Positions 27,288-35,934 of a stretch of 64,000 bases of DNA are shown one piece after another (positions within the stretch are counted from its first letter, which is position 1; each line of letters opens with the position of its first letter). The position numbers and the translations under genes were made by a program. The notes beneath the pieces were generated by a model. That model was not told the origin of the DNA. It searched no databases and worked only from the letters and a program-made list of their open reading frames with translations. Location of the stretch: positions 1 to 64,000 of the forward strand of contig NZ_JAJAQI010000025.1 in the NCBI RefSeq assembly GCF_020523605.1, written 5' to 3'. This DNA comes from Roseicella aerolata. GTDB taxonomy: Bacteria > Pseudomonadota > Alphaproteobacteria > Acetobacterales > Acetobacteraceae.

Positions 27288-27316
27288 TTGACGGGCGGTG
27301 GCGCGGTCCCTAGGGT
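27288..27316 (+). promoter_or_regulatory. Candidate sigma-70 promoter of rho
   Basis: TTGACG (27288-27293), 17-bp spacer, TAGGGT (27311-27316). The -35 box matches five of six bases and the spacer is ideal; the -10 keeps the key TA and final T. It lies 226 bp before the rho start and would give a long leader, as expected for a gene usually under Rho-dependent feedback. Confidence 0.5.
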
Positions 27317-27541
27317 CGCGGTGCTCCCTGGGGTGGTGCAGGCGTTTCGCGCCGTGCCGCCCTACCTCCCTCCTCTCCTCGGGACTTCGCCGGCCGACGG
27401 CCCCGATCCGTTCCTGCAAGCAGGTAGCGGACGTGTTCGCGGCACAGGCGGAACGGCCGGGGCATCGGCGCGGCTCCTCCGCGCCACTGCCGGCCTGACT
27501 GGGAAGGGTCCCGCTTCCCCGGCATATGGACGCGCTGCGCC
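27317..27541 (+). other. rho 5' leader region
   Basis: 225 bp between the candidate promoter and the rho start, with no gene. It is rich in C on the plus strand (CTCCCTCCTCTCCTCGGG near 27366), the kind of unstructured C-rich RNA that can act as a rut site. Autogenous attenuation of rho is known in E. coli; here it is an inference. Confidence 0.35.
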
Positions 27542-28816
27542 ATGCATCTTTCCGAACTCAAGGCCAAGAGCCCCGCCGAACTCCTCTCCTTCGCCGAGGA
27601 GCTGCAGGTCGAGAACGCGTCATCCCTGCGCAAGCAGGACATGATGTTTGCGATCCTGAAGCAGCTGGCGGACAACGACCAGGCCATCTACGGCGAAGGC
27701 ACGCTGGAGATCCTGCCGGACGGCTTCGGCTTCCTCCGCAGCCCGCAGGCCAATTTCCTGCCCGGCCCGGACGACATCTATGTCTCCCCCGCCCAGGTGC
27801 GGCGCTTCGGCCTGCGCACCGGCGATACGGTGGAAGGCCAGATCCGCGCGCCGAAGGATGGTGAGCGCTACTTCGCGCTGCTGAAGGTCAACGCCATCAA
27901 TTTCGAGCCGCCGGAGATGCTCCGGCACCGGATCAACTTCGACAACCTCACGCCGCTCTATCCGACGCGCCGGCTGAAGATGGAGAACCCGGACCTCGAA
28001 TCCGTGGCGAAGGGGCCGACCAAGGACTACACCCACCGCGTCATCGACCTGATCGCGCCGATCGGCATGGGCCAGCGCGCCCTGATCGTGGCGCCGCCGC
28101 GCACCGGCAAGACGGTGATGCTGCAGAACATCGCCAAGTCGATCACCGCGAACCACCCCGATGTCTTCCTGATGGTGCTGCTGATCGACGAGCGGCCGGA
28201 GGAAGTCACCGACATGGCCCGCACCGTGCGGGGCGAGGTGGTGGCCTCCACCTTCGATGAGCCGGCGACGCGCCACGTCCAGGTGACGGAGATGGTGCTC
28301 GAGAAGGCCAAGCGCCTGGTCGAGCACAAGCGGGACGTGGTGATCCTGCTGGATTCCATCACCCGCCTCGGCCGCGCCTACAACTCGGTCGTACCCTCCT
28401 CGGGCAAGGTGCTGACGGGCGGCGTGGACGCCAACGCCCTGCAGCGCCCGAAGCGCTTCTTCGGCGCGGCCCGCAACATTGAGGAAGGCGGGTCGCTCAC
28501 CATCATCGCCACCGCGCTGATCGACACCGGCAGCCGGATGGACGAGGTGATCTTCGAGGAGTTCAAGGGCACCGGCAACTCCGAGCTCATCCTCGACCGC
28601 AAGCTCTCGGACAAGCGGACCTTCCCGGCGATCGACATCACCAAGTCCGGCACCCGCAAGGAAGAGCTGCTGGTGGACCGCAACACCCTGTCCAAGATGT
28701 GGGTGCTGCGCCGCATCCTGAACCCGATGGGCATCCAGGACGCGATGGAGTTCCTGCTGGACAAGCTGAAATACAGCAAGACCAACCAGGACTTCTTCGA
28801 CGCGATGAATACCTGA
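27542..28816 (+). CDS. rho: Transcription termination factor Rho
   Basis: Hexameric RNA-dependent ATPase that ends transcription at untranslated rut sites. 424 residues. N-terminal helical domain ([19 protein letters not shown]), cold-shock-like RNA-binding fold with [13 protein letters not shown] (61-73), Walker A APPRTGKT (185-192), Walker [10 protein letters not shown] (267-275), and the Q-loop [16 protein letters not shown]. All hallmarks are intact. In many Alphaproteobacteria rho is followed directly by mnmE; here an 11-kb block intervenes. The ATG at 27542 aligns with other Rho N-termini. Confidence 0.97.
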   Translation: MHLSELKAKSPAELLSFAEELQVENASSLRKQDMMFAILKQLADNDQAIYGEGTLEILPDGFGFLRSPQANFLPGPDDIYVSPAQVRRFGLRTGDTVEGQIRAPKDGERYFALLKVNAINFEPPEMLRHRINFDNLTPLYPTRRLKMENPDLESVAKGPTKDYTHRVIDLIAPIGMGQRALIVAPPRTGKTVMLQNIAKSITANHPDVFLMVLLIDERPEEVTDMARTVRGEVVASTFDEPATRHVQVTEMVLEKAKRLVEHKRDVVILLDSITRLGRAYNSVVPSSGKVLTGGVDANALQRPKRFFGAARNIEEGGSLTIIATALIDTGSRMDEVIFEEFKGTGNSELILDRKLSDKRTFPAIDITKSGTRKEELLVDRNTLSKMWVLRRILNPMGIQDAMEFLLDKLKYSKTNQDFFDAMNT

Positions 28817-29167
28817 CCGCGGTCGCGTCGCGGAAGCGCCGGCCGGCGCGGGCAGCGCCCGCCGCCGGCAGGGACGGCCGGGCGCCGCCGGTCCCCAGGG
28901 GTCGGCCGCGGAAGCGCCGGACGCCCCGGAACGGACCCCTGCCCCGCGGGCAGTGACCTGCGGAGGATTGCCTGCAGACCGGCATCGAAGGCCGGTCCGC
29001 CGCAGCTCCCCGCCTCGTTTCGCCGCCGTCTGCGCCTTCGCATCCCCCCTTCCGCGGCGGCGCACCCGCGCTGCGGGCAGCCCGGCCATGCGCGTTCCGG
29101 CCGGCAGCCCGCCTTGTCCGGGCCAGCCGCAGCGGCGATGATCCACAGGGGAAACGCCGGTAGGCCG
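28817..29167. other. GC-rich intergenic region with no supported gene
   Basis: 351 bp after rho. It contains strongly GC-rich stretches able to fold, but no T-run terminator, no RBS-led frame with family features, and no copy of the composite repeat. Confidence 0.5.
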
Positions 29168-30391
29168 ATGCAGCAGACTCTCGACGCCGCCATGCGGCGG
29201 AACCTCTTCCTCCTTGCCTGCTGCCAGGCGATCGGGCAGGCCGGCAACACCATGATGTTCGCGGCGACCGCGCTTTCGGTCGTCACCTTCTACCCAAACC
29301 GCGACCTCGCCACCCTGCCGGTCACCATGCAGCATCTCGGCGTGATGCTCGCGGTCTTCCCGGCCGGGCTGCTGATGCAGCGCATGGGGCGGCGCTTCGG
29401 CTTCCGCACCGGCTCGGTATTCGGCATGGCCGGGGCCACCGTGGTGGGCCTTGGCCTCTTCACCGCCAATTTCATCCTGATGTGCCTGGGCGGGCTGATC
29501 CTCGGCTATGCCGTCGCCAGCCTGCAGATGTACCGCTTCGCTGCGGTCGAGCTTGCCCCGCCGGCCTATCGCGCCAAGGCCATCTCCTGGGTCACGGCTG
29601 GCGGCGTGGTGGCGGGCATCCTCGGGCCGAGCCTGGTGCGACTGACGCATGACCAGGTGGTGCCGCTCTACCTCGCGACCTATGCGGCGATGGTCGGCAT
29701 CCACCTGACCGTCTTCACCATCATGTCCTTCATCCGCTTCCCGCCCATGCAGGGCCCGGGCTCGATCACCGGCGGGACGGATGCGGCCGCGGCCCTGCCG
29801 CCGCGGCCCTTGCGGGAGATCGCGTCGCAGCCGCGCTTCGTCGCGGCCGTGATCTGCGGCATGGTCGCCTTCGGCATCATGTCCTTCCTGATGAGCGCCT
29901 CGCCACTCGCCATCGTCGCCTGCGGCCTGCCGCATGCGGAAGCGCACTGGGTCATCTTCCTGCATGTGATGGGCATGTTCGTGCCGGCCTTCTTCACCGG
30001 CAACCTCATCACCCGCTACGGCACGCTGAACGTCATGTTCGCCGGCATCGCGGTGCTGCTGGCCGGCGTCGCGGCGGCCCTCGCCGGCCAGTCGGAATGG
30101 CATTTCCGCATCGCCCTCACGCTCAACGGCGTCGGCTGGAATTTCCTCTTCGTCGGCGCGACCACGCTGGTGACCACCTGCTACCGGCCGAGCGAGCGCG
30201 GCAAGGCGCAGGCGCTGAACGACTTCCTGGTCTTCGGCACCACCGCCGCCGCCAGCTTCCTCGCCGGCTTCCTGCAGGAGAGGCTGGGCTGGGCCCCGCT
30301 CAACTGGTATTCGATCGCCCTGCTGGTCGTGGCGCTGCTGGCGACCGGCTGGCTGCGGGTGCAGCGCCAGCCGGCCCAGGCGGTGGCGTAG
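29168..30391 (+). CDS. MFS transporter
   Basis: 407 residues with 12 predicted membrane segments. The loop 2-3 motif reads GLLMQRMGRRFGFRTG, an MFS A-motif variant, and a central cytoplasmic loop (FPPMQGPGSITGGTDAAAALPPRPLREIASQPRF) separates the two halves. The profile resembles YcaD/riboflavin-type efflux members, but the substrate is unknown. ATG 29168 is preferred, with GGTAGG close upstream; a longer frame starts at 29114 without support. It is the first gene of the accessory block between rho and mnmE. Confidence 0.88.
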   Translation: MQQTLDAAMRRNLFLLACCQAIGQAGNTMMFAATALSVVTFYPNRDLATLPVTMQHLGVMLAVFPAGLLMQRMGRRFGFRTGSVFGMAGATVVGLGLFTANFILMCLGGLILGYAVASLQMYRFAAVELAPPAYRAKAISWVTAGGVVAGILGPSLVRLTHDQVVPLYLATYAAMVGIHLTVFTIMSFIRFPPMQGPGSITGGTDAAAALPPRPLREIASQPRFVAAVICGMVAFGIMSFLMSASPLAIVACGLPHAEAHWVIFLHVMGMFVPAFFTGNLITRYGTLNVMFAGIAVLLAGVAAALAGQSEWHFRIALTLNGVGWNFLFVGATTLVTTCYRPSERGKAQALNDFLVFGTTAAASFLAGFLQERLGWAPLNWYSIALLVVALLATGWLRVQRQPAQAVA

Positions 30392-30400
30392 ATCGGCTCG

Positions 30401-30428
30401 CTCCGGGGTATTCACGTCCCGGAGCGAT
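30401..30428 (+). terminator. Hairpin after the MFS gene
   Basis: CGCTCCGGG (30401-30409) and CCCGGAGCG (30420-30428) pair perfectly around GTATTCACGT, nine bases after the stop codon. There is no following T-run. The loop and flanks faintly recall module II of the composite repeat. Confidence 0.45.
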
Positions 30429-30572
30429 CGCCTGCCCTTTCACCCTTCGTGACCATCGGTGGATCAGGGTTCCGGCGGGAACGCGGTCCGCCATGGCGCG
30501 GCGGCCCGGACTGCCGGGCCATTCAGGCCGGATGCGCGATGCGCCTCGCCTGCCATCCGCCGGGAGCTTTCC

Positions 30573-30971
30573 GTGTCCGACCCGACCCAGCCCACCCCCT
30601 ATGACCGCATCGGCGGCGAGGCGGGGGTGCGCCGCCTCACCCAGCGCTTCTACGAACTGATGGACAGCCTGCCGGAGGCCGCCGCCTGCCGCGCCATCCA
30701 CCCGCCGAGCCTCGGGAATTCCGAGCAGAAGCTGTTCGAGTACCTGACCGGCTGGCTCGGCGGCCCGCCCCTGTTCGTCGAGCGGCACGGCCCGCCCATG
30801 CTGCGCCGGCGCCACCTGCACGCCCCGATCGCCGGGCCGGAGATCGAGGGCTGGCTCGCCTGCTTCCGCCGGGCCTGGGCGGAGACGGTGGCGGATCAGG
30901 CGCTCGGCGCGCTGGTGCTGCCGCAGGTCGAGGGCCTGGCGCGGCATATGCGCAACCGCGCGGAGGGCTGA
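30573..30971 (+). CDS. glbO: Group II truncated haemoglobin (trHbO)
   Basis: 132-residue haem protein for O2/NO chemistry. The fold is recognisable from YDRIGGEAGVRRLTQRFYELMD (B10 Tyr at about 27), GWLGGPPLFVERHGPPMLRRRHLHAPI with the proximal His at about 81, and GWLACFRRAW with the group II-specific Trp at G8 (about 94). The GTG start at 30573 has GGGAG six bases upstream. It stands between an MFS gene and an HD hydrolase without an obvious operon. NO detoxification or O2 handling is likely from the family but untested. Confidence 0.92.
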   Translation: MSDPTQPTPYDRIGGEAGVRRLTQRFYELMDSLPEAAACRAIHPPSLGNSEQKLFEYLTGWLGGPPLFVERHGPPMLRRRHLHAPIAGPEIEGWLACFRRAWAETVADQALGALVLPQVEGLARHMRNRAEG

Positions 30972-31179
30972 TACCCGCTGGTGGCCCCTGCGGGGTGGCC
31001 GGCGGCTCGGCGGCGAGCCTCATGCCCGGCGCATGACGTCCCGACCTGCGGCCCGCGGCCCATGCCGCGACGCCAGCGCCCGGAGGGCCGCCAACATGAG
31101 CCCTTCGGATACCCGGCGGGACCGGGGCGAGGCGGAGCATGCCGTGATCTCGCCCAAGGGGCCGTGATATCCTGTCCCC

Positions 31180-31749
31180 ATGGACCCCCAGCCCAACGAC
31201 CTCGCCACCATCCTCCGCGCCGCCGTCTTCGCCGCCCGCATCCACGCCACCCACCGCCGCAAGGGCGCCGCGTCGGAGCCCTATGTGAACCACGTGCTGG
31301 AGGTGGCGGAGATTCTCGCCGCCCATGCCGCGCCGCCCGCGGCCATCATCGCCGCCCTGCTGCACGACACCGTGGAGGACAGCGACCAGGACCCGGAGCC
31401 CTGCACCCTGCCCCAGATCGAGGCCGCCTTCGGCGCCGAGGTCGCCGGCATCGTCGCCGAGGTCTCGGACGACAAGTCCCTGCCGAAGGAGGTGCGCAAG
31501 GGCCTGCAGGTGCGGAACGGGCCGAAGAAATCGGATGCCGCGAAGCAACTGAAGCTGGCCGACAAGATCTCCAACCTCCGCGCCATCAGCGCCAGCCCGC
31601 CCAAGGGCTGGGACCATGCGCGGCGCCTGGAATATGTCGGCTGGGCCGGGCGCGTCGCCGCCGGCCTCCGCGGCGTCAACCCGGCGCTCGATGCGCTGTT
31701 CGAGGCGACCTACCGGGAGGCGGTGCAGCGCCTGGCCGCCGAGGGCTGA
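31180..31749 (+). CDS. Small HD-domain phosphohydrolase (MESH1/SpoT-hydrolase-like)
   Basis: 189 residues comprising a single HD domain, with no synthetase, TGS or ACT domains. The metal-site residues appear as YVNHVLEVA (H38), ALLHDTVEDS (H62, D63) and LKLADKISNLR (Asp at about 127), the order of ppGpp hydrolases. It could be a small alarmone hydrolase that removes the 3'-pyrophosphate of ppGpp, or a related nucleotidase. No synthetase partner is adjacent. The RBS is weak. Confidence 0.85.
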   Translation: MDPQPNDLATILRAAVFAARIHATHRRKGAASEPYVNHVLEVAEILAAHAAPPAAIIAALLHDTVEDSDQDPEPCTLPQIEAAFGAEVAGIVAEVSDDKSLPKEVRKGLQVRNGPKKSDAAKQLKLADKISNLRAISASPPKGWDHARRLEYVGWAGRVAAGLRGVNPALDALFEATYREAVQRLAAEG

Positions 31750-31821
31750 GCATGGCCGGGAAAGTTGTTTCTTTGGTCAGCTAACCGATAGTCTCGGCCG
31801 CATCCCTTCGCAGGATGCGGG

Positions 31822-33942
31822 ATGCAGGATCTTCTGAAGCTGCCGCAACTCCTCGCGGTGGTCGTCACGCTCGGCGTGCTCGGCTGGGCCCTCGGCCGCT
31901 GGGCCATGCGCCTGGTCCAGGTTGCGCTCATCGGCCTCTGGCGGCACCGGGCCCGGCATGCGGCGGGCCTCGTCGTCGCCGCCCTGGTCGCCCTCCTGGT
32001 GGGCTGGGGTCTCGCCCGGCTCTGGCGGCTCGGCTTCGATGCGTTCGCGCCCGAACCCCTGCCGGGCTGGCTGCACGCCGTCGCGCGGGACTGGCTCTCC
32101 CTCCTGGTGCCGCTCGCTGCCACCCTCTCCGGCCTCCTCGCCATCGGCGGCATGCTCGGGCGCTGGCGCCGGCTCGTGCCGGCAGGGGGCTTCGAGGCCG
32201 AGCCGCCGCCGCTCGGCCCTGCCCCGCCCCGCGCGGCGGGCGGCCGGCGCATCGTCATCCTCTGCGACGGCACCGGCAACGCGCCGGACAGGATGGAGGA
32301 TGGCCGGCCCGCCACCACCAATGTCTGCAAGCTCTCCCAGGCGCTGCTGAACGATGAGACGCAGACGGTCTGGTACCTGCCGGGCGTCGGCACCGGCGTC
32401 TCCTCCGCCGCGATCGGGGCGCAGCGGGTGCAGTCGCTGCTCTCCATCTTCGGCGCCGGGTTGGTGGCGCAACTCGCCTCGCTCTGGGTGCGGCTCGTCG
32501 CCCTCTATGAATCCGCGGCCGGCGGCGGCGTCGCGGAGGCCGCGACGCGGGCCTATACGGAGATCGTCCGGCAGTACCGGCCGGGCGACCGCATCTACCT
32601 CATCGGCTTCTCCCGCGGCGCCTATACCGTGCGCGTGGTCGCCGGGATCATCCGCCGCTCCGGCCTGCTGAAGGCGGGCAACATGGTCTATGCGCCGGAC
32701 CTGGTCCGGCTGCACCTCGCGCGGCGGCAGTCGCGGCAGGGCGTGCCGATCGACCCCTCCCTGCTCTGGCCGGAGGTGGATGTCGAATTCCTCGGCGTCT
32801 TCGACACCGTCGCCTCGCTCGGCGCGCCGCTCTGGGGCTGGTGGTTCACCCTGCGCGGCCTGGTCTCGCGCGCCGCCTACCACACCGATCCGGCGCCGAT
32901 CTGCCGCGGCGTCTACCACGCCATGGCGATGGATGAGCGCCGCGCCCAGTTCTTCCCCACCCCCTTCAACCACCCGGCGGAGGGAAGCTGGACCGAGCGC
33001 TTCGAGCAGGTCTGGTTCCGCGGCGCGCATGCGGATGTGGGCGGCGGCTATGCCGATACGGGCCTCTCCGACATCGCGCTCGACTGGATGATGCAGAAGG
33101 CGGAGGACCATGGCCTCTCCTTCCATCCCGGCCTGCGCGCGGCGCTGCGCCCCGACCCGCTGGCGCGGCTGCATGACGAGATCGCCCGCCGCCCGGCCTG
33201 GGGCTGGATCGGCAGTTGGCCGCGCTGGCATCCCGTGCCCGGCGATGCCAGCCATGATGCCGGCGTACGAGGCCGGCTGCATCCCAGCGTGGCCGAGCGG
33301 GCGGAGGCGTCCCGCCGATTGCTGCACCGGCCTGACCTGCTGCGCCTCGCGCCCGATGAGGCGATCGAGATCTGGACGGAGGCACACCGGAGCTGGGACC
33401 GCACCGGCCTCGTCATCGAGCCGGGGGCGGCCTATCGCATCACCTGGCTCGGCGGTGCCTGGCGCGATGCCGGCCATGCCCCCACCGGCCCGGCCGGGCA
33501 GGTGGCGCGCGGGCTGGACCTGCGCCGCCCGCTCTTCTGGCGCCGCCGGCTGCCGGGCGTGGACTGGATGGCGCTCTCGGCCACCGTCGCGCACCGGCGC
33601 GCCTGGCCGCTGGAGGAATACGGGCTGCTGCGGCTGATGGCCTATCTCTTCTGGCGCGACCCGGAGGAACTGCGCCGGCAGGTCGCGCCGGTCGGAGCCA
33701 GCCTGCGCCGGCCCGGCGATGCCCTGGTCCTGCACAGCCAGGCGCCGGCGGGCGGGCTGCTCTACCTCTTCGCCAATGACTGGTGGCAGACCGCGGCGAA
33801 CAACAGCGGCAGCCTGGCGCTGGAGGTGCGGCGACTGGCCGCGCCCGACCCGGCCTGCCCGGTCTGGCGGCTCCGGCCGGACGGCAGCTGGGAGGCACCG
33901 GGGCCGGCGGACGCGCCTGCGGCGGATGGCCTTCCTGTCTGA
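31822..33942 (+). CDS. DUF2235 alpha/beta-hydrolase-like membrane protein
   Basis: 706 residues. Two or three hydrophobic segments occupy residues 10-110, anchoring the protein in the membrane. From about 142 the DUF2235 domain begins: RRIVILCDGTGNAPDR, GVGTGVSS, then the nucleophile elbow GFSRGAYTVR (Ser264), GVFDTVASLG (Asp at about 329) and GAHADVGGGY (His404). This Ser-Asp-His arrangement is shared with Tle1-type phospholipases. The C-terminal 250 residues are family-specific. AGGA lies six bases before the ATG. No type VI genes are nearby, so an effector role is not supported. Confidence 0.87.
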   Translation: MQDLLKLPQLLAVVVTLGVLGWALGRWAMRLVQVALIGLWRHRARHAAGLVVAALVALLVGWGLARLWRLGFDAFAPEPLPGWLHAVARDWLSLLVPLAATLSGLLAIGGMLGRWRRLVPAGGFEAEPPPLGPAPPRAAGGRRIVILCDGTGNAPDRMEDGRPATTNVCKLSQALLNDETQTVWYLPGVGTGVSSAAIGAQRVQSLLSIFGAGLVAQLASLWVRLVALYESAAGGGVAEAATRAYTEIVRQYRPGDRIYLIGFSRGAYTVRVVAGIIRRSGLLKAGNMVYAPDLVRLHLARRQSRQGVPIDPSLLWPEVDVEFLGVFDTVASLGAPLWGWWFTLRGLVSRAAYHTDPAPICRGVYHAMAMDERRAQFFPTPFNHPAEGSWTERFEQVWFRGAHADVGGGYADTGLSDIALDWMMQKAEDHGLSFHPGLRAALRPDPLARLHDEIARRPAWGWIGSWPRWHPVPGDASHDAGVRGRLHPSVAERAEASRRLLHRPDLLRLAPDEAIEIWTEAHRSWDRTGLVIEPGAAYRITWLGGAWRDAGHAPTGPAGQVARGLDLRRPLFWRRRLPGVDWMALSATVAHRRAWPLEEYGLLRLMAYLFWRDPEELRRQVAPVGASLRRPGDALVLHSQAPAGGLLYLFANDWWQTAANNSGSLALEVRRLAAPDPACPVWRLRPDGSWEAPGPADAPAADGLPV

Positions 33943-34065
33943 ACGCCGATCCGCCGCAGCTATCGGTCCTTCGCGGCCAGGCAGGCGCAAGCGCGGCGCC
34001 CTGCCCTGGCCAGCCGGACGCCGCGCCGCCATGCTGCCCGCCCCGATCCGGTGGAGATCCCCCGC

Positions 34066-34839
34066 ATGCCCGAGGCGCCGCCCATGTCCCTGACGGCGAT
34101 CGCCGCGCTCGAACGCGCCTGCCTCACTGCCCTGCCCGCGCCGCGCCATGCCTGGGACGGGCCCTTCGTCCTGAAGGCCTTCCTCGGCGGCACCGGCCGG
34201 GCCAATGCCTGCTGCGCGCTCGACCCCGCGCCCGATCCGGACCTCGCTGCCCGCATCGGGCGGATCGAGGCGACCTATCACCGCCTCGGCCTGCCCAGCC
34301 GCTTCCGCTCCACCCCGCTCGACCCGCCGGGCCTCGCGGAGGCGCTGCTGGCGCGCGGCTACCTCCCCGACAAGGACCCCACCATCGTCCATGCCGGCCC
34401 CCTCGTCCCGGTCGCGCGGCCGGATGCGGAGGTGCGTGACGAGGGCGGGCCGAGCGAGGCCTGGATGGCGCTGGTGGCGACGGCCGAGCACCAGACGCCG
34501 GCCCGCCGGGCGGAGAAGCTGCGCAACAAGGACCTGCTGGCCGCCCCGGGCGCCTGGCTGGTGCTGCGGGAGGAAGGGGTGGATGCCGCCTGCCTCTTCG
34601 CCGTGGCGGACGGTGCGCATTGCGGCATCTTCGACCTGGCGACGCGGCCGGATTTCCGCCGCCGCGGCCTCGGCGCCCGGCTCATCCGCGCCGCGGCGCA
34701 GTGGGCGCGGGGGCTGGGGGCGGAGGCGCTCTATGCCCAGGTGGCGTCGGGCAACCGGCCCTCGCGCGCCCTGCAGGAGAGCCTCGGGCTGCGGGAGGCG
34801 TATCGGTACAGCTACTACGTGAAGCCGACCGGGGGGTAG
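34066..34839 (+). CDS. GNAT family N-acetyltransferase
   Basis: 257 residues. The C-terminal GNAT fold shows the acetyl-CoA loop in RPDFRRRGLGARLIRAAAQWA, preceded by the beta-strand IFDLATRP and followed by the motif-B helix with NRPSRALQESLGL. The N-terminal half is divergent and may be a second degenerate GNAT domain. The start is ambiguous (34066 with GGAG nine bases upstream, or 34084 with GAGG). Its TAG stop (34837-34839) is the first three bases of a palindrome shared with the opposing LysR gene. Confidence 0.85.
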   Translation: MPEAPPMSLTAIAALERACLTALPAPRHAWDGPFVLKAFLGGTGRANACCALDPAPDPDLAARIGRIEATYHRLGLPSRFRSTPLDPPGLAEALLARGYLPDKDPTIVHAGPLVPVARPDAEVRDEGGPSEAWMALVATAEHQTPARRAEKLRNKDLLAAPGAWLVLREEGVDAACLFAVADGAHCGIFDLATRPDFRRRGLGARLIRAAAQWARGLGAEALYAQVASGNRPSRALQESLGLREAYRYSYYVKPTGG

Positions 34840-34870
34840 AGCAGGTCACGCCCGCCCGCGATCCGCTCTA
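34837..34870. terminator. Palindrome between convergent GNAT and LysR genes (minimal copy H of the repeat)
   Basis: TAGAGCAGGTCACGCCC at the left and CGATCCGCTCTA at the right reproduce both ends of module II with a shortened middle. TAG 34837-34839 stops the plus-strand GNAT gene and CTA 34868-34870 is the stop of the minus-strand LysR gene. It could act as a bidirectional terminator. Confidence 0.6.
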
Positions 34871-35776
34871 CCGCGCCCGCAGCCGCGGCTCCGCCGCCGA
34901 TCTCTCCACCAGCAGGTCGAGCACCGCGCGCACCCGCCGCGGCAGGGCCCGCCCGCCGGGCCAGACCGCATTCACCTCCCGCGGCTCGGCGCGCCAGCCC
35001 GGCAGCACCGGGACCAGCCGCCCCGTCGCCACCTGGCCCATCACGCCCCAGGGCGCGAGCAGGGCGAGGCCGAGCCCGGCCTCCGCCGCCACCTGGACCG
35101 CGCCGATATCGTCGGAGGCGAAGCGGCCCTGCATCGGCACCGAGGCCGTGGCGCCATCCGGCCCCTCCAGCACCAGCAGGTCGCCGGGCCGCGCCGTGCG
35201 CAGGGTGCAGAATTCGTGCCTCGCCAGCTCCTCCGGCATCTCCGGCATGCCGGCCCGCGCCAGATAGGCCGGCGCGGCGAAGAGCGCGAAATCGACGCGC
35301 CCCAGCCGCCGCGCGATCAGCGATTGCTGCCGGATCGGGCCGATGCGGATGCCGAGATCGATCCCCTCCTCCACCAGATCCACGGGGCGGGAGGCCAGCC
35401 GCGCCTCCACCGAAAGCCCGGGATTGGCCAGCAGAAAGGGCGCCAGCCAGGGCAGCACCACCGCGTTGTAGAAGGAGGCGACGCAGGAGATGCGCACGAG
35501 GCCGGTGGGCGCCCCTTGCAGGCCGCGGGCATTCGCCTCCGCCTCCTCCAGCGCGTCGAGGATGCGCACCGCTTCCTGGTGGAAGGCCGTTCCTGCCTCG
35601 GTCGCCGAGAGGCCGCGGGGGGAGCGCAGCAGCAGCGGCACGCCGAGCCGATGCTCCAGCTCGGCCACGATGCGGGAGACGCTGGGCTGGCTCATCGCCA
35701 GGTCGCGGGCGGCGCGGGTGATGTTCCCCGTCTCCACCACCCGCCGGAAGACCTGGAGCTGCTGCAGCCTGTCCAT
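34868..35776 (-). CDS. LysR-family transcriptional regulator
   Basis: 302 residues. The winged HTH is at the N-terminus (LQVFRRVVETGNITRAARDLAMSQPSVSRIVAELEHRLGVPLLLRS), followed by a periplasmic-binding-like effector domain. The type is close to the DsdC/CrgA-like group that ends in PRRVRAVLDLLVE. LysR proteins normally control a divergent neighbour; here nothing is divergent within reach, since the gene upstream is on the same strand and repeat copy I lies before its start. The target is unknown. Confidence 0.93.
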   Translation of the reverse strand: MDRLQQLQVFRRVVETGNITRAARDLAMSQPSVSRIVAELEHRLGVPLLLRSPRGLSATEAGTAFHQEAVRILDALEEAEANARGLQGAPTGLVRISCVASFYNAVVLPWLAPFLLANPGLSVEARLASRPVDLVEEGIDLGIRIGPIRQQSLIARRLGRVDFALFAAPAYLARAGMPEMPEELARHEFCTLRTARPGDLLVLEGPDGATASVPMQGRFASDDIGAVQVAAEAGLGLALLAPWGVMGQVATGRLVPVLPGWRAEPREVNAVWPGGRALPRRVRAVLDLLVERSAAEPRLRAR

Positions 35777-35787
35777 GCGGCGCAGTC

Positions 35788-35890
35788 TACAGCGGATTGC
35801 GTTCAGAACTGAACGCCAGTCCGCTGTAGGTCATTGATTATAGAGCAGATTCACGCTCCCGGGCGTTCACGCCCGTCCGCGATCTGCTCC
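35788..35890. repeat. Composite palindromic repeat, copy I (module I then II)
   Basis: Module I: CTACAGCGGATTGCGTTCAG pairs with CTGAACGCCAGTCCGCTGTAG over 35788-35829. Module II: TAGAGCAGAT (35841-35850) pairs with ATCTGCTC (35882-35889), with the inner GGGCGTTCACGCCC stem at 35861-35874. Same orientation as copy A. It fills the gap between the LysR start and the 3' end of the quinone reductase gene. Both modules carry TA at the outer edge, which is clearest in this copy. Confidence 0.9.
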
Positions 35891-35934
35891 AGCCGGCCGC
35901 GCCGTGCGCGGCCGGACACCTCACGGCCATGGCG

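Noticed and set aside
27620-30415. A 931-codon open frame on the minus strand, opposite rho and the MFS gene
   Set aside because: Its residue composition (His/Arg/Gly/Gln-rich) is the usual antisense artefact of GC-rich codon use, and rho and the MFS protein opposite have clear family motifs.
31096-31167. A 23-codon reading frame with GGAGGG upstream, before the HD hydrolase gene
   Set aside because: Possible leader peptide, but no attenuator structure or conservation can be shown, so it is not annotated.
33937-33975. Possible remnant of module I (CTGAACGCCGATCCGCCG) at the end of the DUF2235 gene
   Set aside because: Only one arm is present and it partly overlaps coding sequence; left out of the repeat count.
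31777-34620. A 947-codon minus-strand open frame opposite the DUF2235 and GNAT genes
   Set aside because: Antisense of real plus-strand genes with conserved motifs; no RBS or family features of its own.
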